From: CAZTWC01 sp964617105 [NCBI: uncultured Myxococcia bacterium]
GTDB lineage: Bacteria > CAZTWC01
Length of the DNA: 8,580 nucleotides
NCBI GenBank assembly: GCA_964617105.1
Contig: CAZTWC010000153.1
Coordinates: 1 to 8,580, forward strand
Direction of reading: 5' to 3'
The notes beneath the pieces are model-generated. The model saw only the letters and a list, made by a program, of their open reading frames with translations, did no database searches and was not told the origin of the DNA. Positions 1 to 5,471 of the stretch are shown one piece after another; the first letter of the stretch is position 1; each line of letters starts with the position of its first letter. A program made the position numbers and the translations under genes.

Positions 1-1
1 G

Positions 2-223
2 TTTTTAACCATAGTAGGTTACTACTATTTCGAAGACAACCTGCTCTCCTGGATACAAGCAGAATATATGTCATCCATCTTTAGTGTTACCTCTTTACCA
101 TATTGGACAGTAACCATGATTATTCCAATCAGTTTTTTCATCGCCTTTGGACGCTTTTTGGGCCGTGGCTTTGGAATCCTGATAAATAAAAAGCGGGACA
201 CAAGTTCTGTTGATTGTATGTAA
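2..223 (+). CDS. dctQ: TRAP transporter small membrane subunit (DctQ type), 3' part only
   Basis: The reading frame is open from the window edge to a TAA at 221-223 and gives the last 73 residues of a membrane protein; the start lies outside the window. DctQ-type subunits form the small four-helix membrane part of tripartite ATP-independent periplasmic (TRAP) transporters and pair with the large DctM subunit. The visible part has an amphipathic stretch (FEDNLLSWIQAEYM), then a hydrophobic helix with the segment LPYWTVTMIIPISFFIAFGR, typical of the last DctQ helix, then a short basic tail. The stop is 12 nt before the dctM start, so the two genes are co-transcribed and perhaps translationally linked. 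The assignment rests on this helix pattern plus the unmistakable neighbour; alone, the fragment would be only a generic membrane protein. Confidence 0.82.
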   Translation, partial: FLTIVGYYYFEDNLLSWIQAEYMSSIFSVTSLPYWTVTMIIPISFFIAFGRFLGRGFGILINKKRDTSSVDCM

Positions 224-227
224 GGGG
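222..227 (+). promoter_or_regulatory. Ribosome binding site for the TTG start of dctM
   Basis: AAGGGG overlaps the dctQ stop codon and lies 8 nt before the TTG at 236-238. No ATG in the dctM frame has a comparable site until internal methionines around codons 11-12, which would remove the first hydrophobic residues. This favours TTG as the true start. Confidence 0.6.
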
Positions 228-235
228 AAATATTT

Positions 236-1852
236 TTGATCACCCTGCTGCTGATAATACTAATAATGATGTTGCTTTTAATGGGAATGCCCATGTTCTC
301 TGTTCTTGGCGGCATCACCCTATTTTGCTTCTATTTTTTAACTGATGACCATACTTCCCTGAGCGATTATCAAATTTTTATCGAAAAAATATTTGAATTA
401 ACCGATAAAAACGTGCTGTTGGCTATCCCCTTTTTCATTGTTTCCGGCACCTTTATGACCCACGGCGCCATGTCCAACAAACTGGTTAATATCGCCAAGT
501 CTATAGTTGGCTGGATGCCTGGCGGACTAGGCATCTCCACCGTATTTGCCTGCATGTTTTTCGCCACCATGAGCGGCTCCTCACCGGTGACCGTCATTGC
601 CATCGGCGGCATGATGTTTCCCGCCCTGGTCAAAGACCACTACGGTGAAAAATTCTCTCTGGGCCTGGTCACCTCATCTGGCTCTCTGGGTATCCTGATC
701 CCCCCCAGTATCCCGATGATCATTTACGCCGTGGTTATGAGCGGCAGGTTCTCGGTTGATGTCAAAGATCTCTACATAGCCGGTATTCTTCCCGGTCTGG
801 TAATTGTAGGTGTTTTAAGCGCCTATACCTTTTTTATGGGGATACGCCACAATTTTCTCACCATCCCCTTTAATTTTCACAACATATATGTCTCTTTTAA
901 AGATGGCCTATGGGCGACCTTCCTACCGGTTATTATTTTAGGCGGCATCTATTCCGGCACTTTTACTCCCACCGAAGCAGCGGCAGTGGCGGTTATCTAT
1001 AGTTTGGTCGTGGAGATCTACATTTACAAAGAGGTCAAATTATCCGATATTCCCCAGTTGATGACCGAATCCTGTATCATGATTGGCAGTTTGCTTATTA
1101 TTATGGTTATGGCTTTTGGCTTCAACGACTTTTTGGTCATACGACAAGTTCCCAACATGGTAGTGGAGTATATCGAATCACTAAAATTGGGCGTTATCGG
1201 CTTCTTAATGATATTAAACATCTTTTTACTGGTGGTTGGCTGCTTCATGGATATCTTCTCCGCCATCATGATTATAGCCGGTTTGCTGGCGCCTTTAGCC
1301 GGGGCCATGAACATCGATCCCATCCATTTGGGCATGATCACTATTGTTAATCTGGAAATAGGCTATGTTACGCCACCTTTGGGATTGAACCTGTTTGTTT
1401 CCGCCAGCCTGTTTAGAAAATCTTTGGGCAAAGTGATAATCTCCAGCCTCCCCTTTGTAATAATTATGCTGGCGGGGTTAATGTTGATCACCTATATACC
1501 ATCCTTGAGCCTGGGCCCCTTACGCTTACTCAATGGCCAATCATTTTGGGTACCGCTGGTGAAAGATAAAAACGTTCAACAGCAGGATTCCATTAACAAA
1601 CCAAAAAAACTCCAAACCTTAGAACAGATGATGTTGGAAATGGGGATGGACAGAGATGGAACGGAAGGTACGCAGAAGAAAAAGAATGACAAAGTCCAGA
1701 CCTTGGAAGATATGATGAAAGAGGCCGACCAAGACGATATGGAGGAATTGGAGGATTTGGAAGATTTGGAGGAAGAATTAGAGGAAGAGGACGGGGAGGA
1801 TGAAGAAAACCTGGAAAACCAAGATGATACTGAGGAAACAGAAGAAGAATAA
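236..1852 (+). CDS. dctM: TRAP transporter large permease subunit (DctM type) with acidic C-terminal tail
   Basis: This is the large membrane subunit of a TRAP transporter. It catalyses ion-coupled uptake, usually of carboxylates, delivered by a periplasmic binding protein; that protein is not in this window, so the substrate is unknown. Residues 1-440 are a complete DctM core of many hydrophobic helices. Family motifs visible are MSGSSPVTVIAIGG, the hairpin segment GSLGILIPPSIPMIIYAV (IPPSIP at 155-160) and, in the second half, EIGYVTPPLGLNLFV (374-388). The start is TTG with a good Shine-Dalgarno, 12 nt after dctQ. The protein is 538 residues, whereas family members are usually about 425-440. 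The excess is a hydrophilic tail (about 442-538) with two copies of a QTLExMM motif and a run rich in Glu and Asp from about 499 to the end. The core assignment is firm; the function of the tail is unknown. Confidence 0.95.
   Translation: MITLLLIILIMMLLLMGMPMFSVLGGITLFCFYFLTDDHTSLSDYQIFIEKIFELTDKNVLLAIPFFIVSGTFMTHGAMSNKLVNIAKSIVGWMPGGLGISTVFACMFFATMSGSSPVTVIAIGGMMFPALVKDHYGEKFSLGLVTSSGSLGILIPPSIPMIIYAVVMSGRFSVDVKDLYIAGILPGLVIVGVLSAYTFFMGIRHNFLTIPFNFHNIYVSFKDGLWATFLPVIILGGIYSGTFTPTEAAAVAVIYSLVVEIYIYKEVKLSDIPQLMTESCIMIGSLLIIMVMAFGFNDFLVIRQVPNMVVEYIESLKLGVIGFLMILNIFLLVVGCFMDIFSAIMIIAGLLAPLAGAMNIDPIHLGMITIVNLEIGYVTPPLGLNLFVSASLFRKSLGKVIISSLPFVIIMLAGLMLITYIPSLSLGPLRLLNGQSFWVPLVKDKNVQQQDSINKPKKLQTLEQMMLEMGMDRDGTEGTQKKKNDKVQTLEDMMKEADQDDMEELEDLEDLEEELEEEDGEDEENLENQDDTEETEEE
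1604..1723 (+). repeat. Duplicated QTLE-x-MM motif in the DctM tail
   Basis: Inside the dctM tail, residues 457-468 (KKLQTLEQMMLE) and 485-496 (DKVQTLEDMMKE) are two copies of one short pattern, K-[LV]-Q-T-L-E-x-M-M-x-E, 28 residues apart and separated by a Gly/Lys-rich linker. Each could form one short amphipathic helix. The copies differ at the DNA level, so the similarity is at the protein level rather than a recent slippage event. Confidence 0.7.
1742..1778 (+). repeat. Nine-base tandem repeat encoding an acidic Leu-Glu run
   Basis: Units GAGGAATTG, GAGGATTTG and GAAGATTTG follow each other at 1742-1768 and continue as an imperfect GAGGAAGAA copy. They encode E-[ED]-L triplets in frame (residues 503-515) in the acidic end of the DctM tail. 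Because the period is a multiple of three, unit gain or loss would lengthen or shorten the tail without breaking the gene. Confidence 0.65.
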
Positions 1853-1901
1853 TATTATTAGGGAAGGTGCAGAACCTAAAATATAAACGGAGACACTTGA
1901 A

Positions 1902-3116
1902 ATGTTTAAAAAAAGTTTGATCGGCATGCTATTTTTCCTGCTAACCCTGCCCATTCTTTTTTCCGCCTCTGGCCAAGAGGAAGATTCCAACGATAGTAAT
2001 ACCGCTATATACCTGGTCAGACCAGGAGATACTCTCTGGGGTATTTGTCGGCAAGAGTTGGGAAATCCATATAAATGGAAAGAAGTTTGGTCCTTTAACC
2101 CTCATATCACCAATCCCCATACTCTCAATCCCGGTGAAAAAGTATTCTTGAAATCAAGCGCCACCGCAGAAGCGAAAGAGGTAAAAGAGGAAGTTAGCGA
2201 TAGCAAACCAGACGTCGAAGTGACCACTCCAGAAATGATGATTGATAAAAACGGATCTTTAGACAAGAGTAAAACCCAGCTTTTTATTCCCATCTTCCGC
2301 CGCACTAACCGCGATTTTAGAAATATGGTTACCATTGCCGGCAACCGGCCGCTGGTTTTCACTCCTAAAGCAGCCACTCATCTGGTGCTTTATCGGCATG
2401 CTCTTCTCTCTCCAGAAGAAGAAAACGGCAGCAATAAGATTTTGGCCAAAGTAGGGGAAGGGCGGCATATGGCCGAAGGAGATACCGCCATAGCACTGTT
2501 TAAAAACGCTGACAGCGCCAAAACAGGTATAGAATTTCTAATCTACCGTAAAACCAGAGAGATCACTCACCCTGTAAATAATGAAACTCTAGGTATCTTA
2601 ACCTCCTATATTGCCCGGGCCAAGGTAACGCGAATAGAGGGAAAAAAATTATTTTTGACCATACAAGAAACTCTTACCAGCGTTAAACCGGGTGACTATA
2701 TTTTTGCTCCTAAAAATACCGGCAGAACCATCTTTCCAGTACCCAATAAAGTAAACCTTAAAGGTTTTGTAGTGGACACGCCCTCCCCGTATTTGCGTAA
2801 TTTTCACGAGATGCAATTGATATTTATCGACAAGGGGCAAACCCAGGGAGTGGTTGAGGGAAATACCCTGGACGTTACCAAGCCCATCGAGTCCCTTAAA
2901 GGACTGGATACCAAGACTTCAAGGATCAAAATAGCCCGTCTGGTGGTTGTTGAAGCCAATAAAAACACCTCCGTGTGCATGGTAACTAAAAGCCTAAAAG
3001 AGTTCCATCGCGGTGATACATTCGAAATGAAGGCAGACCCCAGAGCGGCGAGAAAAACCAGGACTGGAAAAATAAAAGAAGCCGCCGCCTCTCTGAATGA
3101 AGAGGAAGATGAATAG
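1902..3116 (+). CDS. Secreted LysM peptidoglycan-binding protein
   Basis: This is a predicted periplasmic protein that binds peptidoglycan through one LysM module. Residues 1-24 form a signal peptide (FKK, a hydrophobic core, then SASGQ), with no lipobox cysteine, so it should be soluble after cleavage. LysM covers about 37-84: it begins YLVRPGDTLWGICR and ends NPGEKVFLK. A charged linker follows, to about 125. The rest resembles a beta-rich region seen in LysM proteins of former Deltaproteobacteria, with signatures HPVNNETLG (223-231), TSVKPGDYIFAP and a second block ending LKEFHRGDTFEM (365-374). Two segments, about 241-268 and 341-375, share the pattern V-x(n)-S-x(3)-[K/R]-G-D, suggesting internal duplication. 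GGAG at 1889-1892 sits 9 nt before ATG. The gene lies 49 nt after dctM with no clear terminator between, so it may be in the TRAP operon. No catalytic residues are seen. Confidence 0.9.
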   Translation: MFKKSLIGMLFFLLTLPILFSASGQEEDSNDSNTAIYLVRPGDTLWGICRQELGNPYKWKEVWSFNPHITNPHTLNPGEKVFLKSSATAEAKEVKEEVSDSKPDVEVTTPEMMIDKNGSLDKSKTQLFIPIFRRTNRDFRNMVTIAGNRPLVFTPKAATHLVLYRHALLSPEEENGSNKILAKVGEGRHMAEGDTAIALFKNADSAKTGIEFLIYRKTREITHPVNNETLGILTSYIARAKVTRIEGKKLFLTIQETLTSVKPGDYIFAPKNTGRTIFPVPNKVNLKGFVVDTPSPYLRNFHEMQLIFIDKGQTQGVVEGNTLDVTKPIESLKGLDTKTSRIKIARLVVVEANKNTSVCMVTKSLKEFHRGDTFEMKADPRAARKTRTGKIKEAAASLNEEEDE

Positions 3117-3150
3117 CGGGTGGGATAAAAAATTTAATGCCCGATACGAT

Positions 3151-4029
3151 TTAGAGAATCCCTAAAAAAGAGATCAAACCTGATACTGATTCTGGTGCTG
3201 CCAGATATCCTTCCGCCTCCATGGCTACTCGGCTATACAAATTTGCTTCATCCACATGGCCGCGGACCGCATATCCTTTGGAAAGCAAATTAGCCTTACT
3301 TGAAAGTACGGCCAGGGTGGCCAGCAAATCTGAATCATCCAGGTCTCCTCTAGTGATTATTTTTAGCAGAGATCTGACTCGAAACCGGTCCATGGCCGGA
3401 TATTGGCAAGATAGTTGTCCCCAATCACCTCCTCTTTTGATAACCAGAGGCGAATCAATATACCCCACCGGAAAACGGCTGGTAACTCGCAGCCAGAGAT
3501 CATAGTCTTCGCAAACCATCATCTGCTGATCAAATAAACCCACCTGGTCCAGCAATTCTTTTCTCAACAAAACCGCCGAGGGGCTAATCAGGCACAGAGA
3601 CAGCGAGCGGCAATAGAGATTTCCTCCTCCTTTGCGGTGATATTTTTTTTGGTTAACCAACTTATTATCACGCAGCCAAATTTCATTGGTATGACAAATA
3701 AGGTATTCCCTATTTTGGGTCAGATAGTCCACTTGCCTGGCCAACTTATCACTTTTCCACAGATCATCAGAGTCCAAAAAAGCGATATACTCGCTCTGGG
3801 AGTTTTTGATCCCCAGGTTCCTGGCCACTGCCGGCCCTAAATTCTCCTGGCGAAAATATCTCAGGGTGGTCCCGCAGTTGTTCACTGCCTCAGCGGTACC
3901 ATCGGTGGAACCATCGTCAACAACCAAGATCTCCAGATCATTAAAAGTTTGTGTGGCCACCGATTCTATGGCCTCTACCACCAAACCGGGACGATTATAA
4001 ACCGGAATTATTACACTAACCTGGGGCAT
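3151..4029 (-). CDS. Family 2 glycosyltransferase
   Basis: This is a cytoplasmic GT-A-fold inverting glycosyltransferase that transfers a sugar from a nucleotide donor, probably to an envelope polysaccharide or lipid-linked acceptor; donor and acceptor cannot be read from the sequence. In the 292-residue product, VSVIIPVYNRPG opens the nucleotide-binding fold, VVDDGSTDGT (DD at 38-39) follows, the metal-binding DSDD is at 86-89, and CEDYDLWLR carries the likely catalytic Glu-Asp at 174-175. There is no membrane helix. The middle (HTNEIW, ISPSAVLLR, GLFD) and the tail after MDRFRVRSLLKI match, from memory, a conserved proteobacterial GT2 subgroup. I chose the ATG at 4029 because GGAG lies 6 nt before it; a TTG four codons upstream has no such site. 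The gene is convergent with the LysM gene (34 nt gap) and is not beside other glycan genes. Confidence 0.94.
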   Translation of the reverse strand: MPQVSVIIPVYNRPGLVVEAIESVATQTFNDLEILVVDDGSTDGTAEAVNNCGTTLRYFRQENLGPAVARNLGIKNSQSEYIAFLDSDDLWKSDKLARQVDYLTQNREYLICHTNEIWLRDNKLVNQKKYHRKGGGNLYCRSLSLCLISPSAVLLRKELLDQVGLFDQQMMVCEDYDLWLRVTSRFPVGYIDSPLVIKRGGDWGQLSCQYPAMDRFRVRSLLKIITRGDLDDSDLLATLAVLSSKANLLSKGYAVRGHVDEANLYSRVAMEAEGYLAAPESVSGLISFLGIL

Positions 4030-4033
4030 TTTG

Positions 4034-4039
4034 CTCTCC
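4034..4039 (-). promoter_or_regulatory. Ribosome binding site that decides the glycosyltransferase start
   Basis: On the minus strand GGAGAG lies just before the ATG at 4029, with 6 nt between GGAG and ATG. An in-frame TTG at 4041 would place this site inside the gene and has no purine-rich site of its own. The shorter, 292-residue product is therefore preferred. Confidence 0.65.
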
Positions 4040-4041
4040 AA

Positions 4042-4188
4042 TTATGGCTCGTTTCTCAAACTTAGGGCTCCCTCAATCATTAAATATAACAACTTTTTTA
4101 TAAAATTACCTCTGAAATTATTGCCTACTCCTGGTATTCTTAGTTCAGCAATATTTTCGTCCTTAAATTGTTGAATAATCGCACTTTC
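4042..4188 (-). other. Open 48-codon stretch, possible gene remnant or small ORF
   Basis: On the minus strand, directly before the glycosyltransferase, 48 codons are open between stops at 4189-4191 and 4042-4044. The translation is well mixed and protein-like, including AELRIPGVGNNFRG and KKLLYLMIEGALSLRNEP, and its stop is 12 nt before the next ATG, a typical operon spacing. There is no ATG or GTG near its beginning; the only methionine is 12 codons from the end. Other frames upstream are closed, so it cannot be extended by a simple frameshift. It may be the 3' end of a lost upstream gene, or chance openness in AT-rich DNA. I do not recognise it. Confidence 0.25.
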
Positions 4189-4194
4189 TTATTC

Positions 4195-4223
4195 TTGACT
4201 TTTATAATAAAGTATAATATCAT
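4195..4223 (+). promoter_or_regulatory. Sigma70-type promoter for the PEGA/cysteine-rich lipoprotein unit
   Basis: TTGACT at 4195-4200 is followed by a 17-base spacer and TATCAT at 4218-4223, each box one base from consensus. Transcription would start near 4230 and give a leader of about 60 nt before the ATG at 4290. A perfect TATAAT at 4213-4218 overlaps, but only 12 nt from the -35 box. The site lies in the divergent intergenic region, where a promoter is expected. Confidence 0.6.
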
Positions 4224-4263
4224 CTATGGTTACCTGAAAATTGTAAACGCTAATATTTTCAAC

Positions 4264-4277
4264 CTGTTACTTAACAG
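4264..4277. repeat. Short inverted repeat beside the PEGA gene ribosome binding site
   Basis: CTGTTA and TAACAG form a perfect six-base inverted repeat with a two-base centre. It ends one base before the GGAG at 4279-4282 that serves the ATG at 4290. It could be half of an operator or a weak leader hairpin affecting ribosome access. With a two-base centre the top base pair could not form in RNA, so a protein-binding site is at least as likely. Confidence 0.35.
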
Positions 4278-4289
4278 CGGAGTATTTTA

Positions 4290-5447
4290 ATGAAAAACAA
4301 GCATCTAAAAGTTTTTCTTACTGTTTTACTACTGCCCCTACTGGTGGTCTGCCTTATGGCCGGGGATACGCCGGCTCTGGCAAAGGCCAAAAAGAAGAAA
4401 AAGAACAGGGTAAAAACCAAGATCGCCGTGCTGGAGTTAAAAGCCACTGGCGTACCTACTACTTTGGGCGATCTGCTCACCGAGATCTTAACCGCAGAGG
4501 TAAGAAAGTTAAAAAAATATAATGTTATCGGTAAAAGCGATATCAAAGCTATGGTGGGCTTTGAACAAGAAAAGCAGATGTTGCAGTGCTCTGATGACAC
4601 CTCTTGCCTGGCCGAAATCGGCGGTGCTTTGGGAGTTGACAAAATAATAATCGGTAATATCGGCAAATTGGGCCGCACTTTTGTGGTAAATATCAAACTG
4701 ATCAATATTAAAAAAAGCCAGGTAGAAGGCCATGTTTATGAAACCATCAAGGGCGAAGAAGATCTACTGATCACCACGGTTAAAAACTCTGTTTACCATA
4801 TATTTGGCATAAAAGAGAAAAAAAAGAAGGTGGGCAAACTAAATCTCTCGGCAGTAAAAGAGATTTTTCATGGCGCTACGGTGATGCTGGATGGGAAAAA
4901 AGTGGGGATGTTGCCCCTGGAGATAAATGCAGTTCCAGTGGGAAAAAAATCGATTAAAATAACCAAAAAGGGTTATAAACCGTTTAAGACCTCAGTACAA
5001 GTTAACCTTGAACAAACTACTTCCATAGCTGTAAAACTGATATCTCTAAAGCCGGTGGCTAAGGCGCAAAAAAAATATAAATCCATACCTGGACCCTGGT
5101 ATTCAAATATCTATGCCTGGTCTCTATTAGGAGTTGGAATTGCCGCCGCTGGAACCGGAACCGTATTTGGTCTTCAGGCCCAAAAAGCCAACAACACCGC
5201 TATGGGTGACCATGGCGTTTATGACATCACCCAACCGGAACTGAAAGATGCTGAAAACAAGGCCAACCAGGCTAATTTCATGTTTATAGGAGCTGCAGCC
5301 GCCGGAGTTACCTCTGCCCTGCTATTTTACATGAATTGGGGCAATAACTCCAAAGTAGAATTAAAAGAGGAAAAAAAATCATCCCTGACTATTACTCCCT
5401 TTATTAGCGCTCAGGCTACCGGAGTAAGCGGTAAAATAAATTTTTAA
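4290..5447 (+). CDS. TolB-like/PEGA domain envelope protein
   Basis: This envelope protein of unknown precise role resembles PEGA proteins frequent in Myxococcota and relatives. In the 385-residue product, residues 1-31 are a signal peptide ending PALA, followed by a Lys-rich stretch. Residues about 43-175 form an alpha/beta domain like the TolB N-terminal or CsgG-like fold (KIAVLEL, TEILTAEV, YNVIGKSDI, VDKIIIGNIGKL) with a Cys pair at 100 and 106. A PEGA domain spans about 182-250 (VMLDGKKVGMLPLEI, then VPVGKKSIKITKKGY). Two hydrophobic helices lie at about 274-296 and 330-350, and the protein ends in a beta-like strand with a C-terminal Phe. GGAG lies 7 nt before ATG. It has its own promoter upstream, and the next gene is 24 nt downstream, so the two are probably co-transcribed. 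Domain limits were judged by eye; whether it lies in the inner or outer membrane is open. Confidence 0.88.
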   Translation: MKNKHLKVFLTVLLLPLLVVCLMAGDTPALAKAKKKKKNRVKTKIAVLELKATGVPTTLGDLLTEILTAEVRKLKKYNVIGKSDIKAMVGFEQEKQMLQCSDDTSCLAEIGGALGVDKIIIGNIGKLGRTFVVNIKLINIKKSQVEGHVYETIKGEEDLLITTVKNSVYHIFGIKEKKKKVGKLNLSAVKEIFHGATVMLDGKKVGMLPLEINAVPVGKKSIKITKKGYKPFKTSVQVNLEQTTSIAVKLISLKPVAKAQKKYKSIPGPWYSNIYAWSLLGVGIAAAGTGTVFGLQAQKANNTAMGDHGVYDITQPELKDAENKANQANFMFIGAAAAGVTSALLFYMNWGNNSKVELKEEKKSSLTITPFISAQATGVSGKINF

Positions 5448-5471
5448 GAATCGGGAATTGGAGAAATATCA

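Noticed and set aside
3117-3143. Possible terminator between the convergent LysM and glycosyltransferase genes
   Set aside because: CGGG at 3117-3120 can pair with CCCG at 3140-3143, but the stem is four bases with a 19-base loop and no T-tract follows, so it is too weak to call.
4039-4041. TTG start giving a four-residue longer glycosyltransferase
   Set aside because: There is no ribosome binding site before it, while GGAG sits correctly for the ATG at 4029.
4271-4705. 144-codon minus-strand open frame over the start of the PEGA gene
   Set aside because: It overlaps a well-supported signal peptide and TolB-like domain. Its Phe run is the reverse of the Lys-rich stretch, so it is a shadow.
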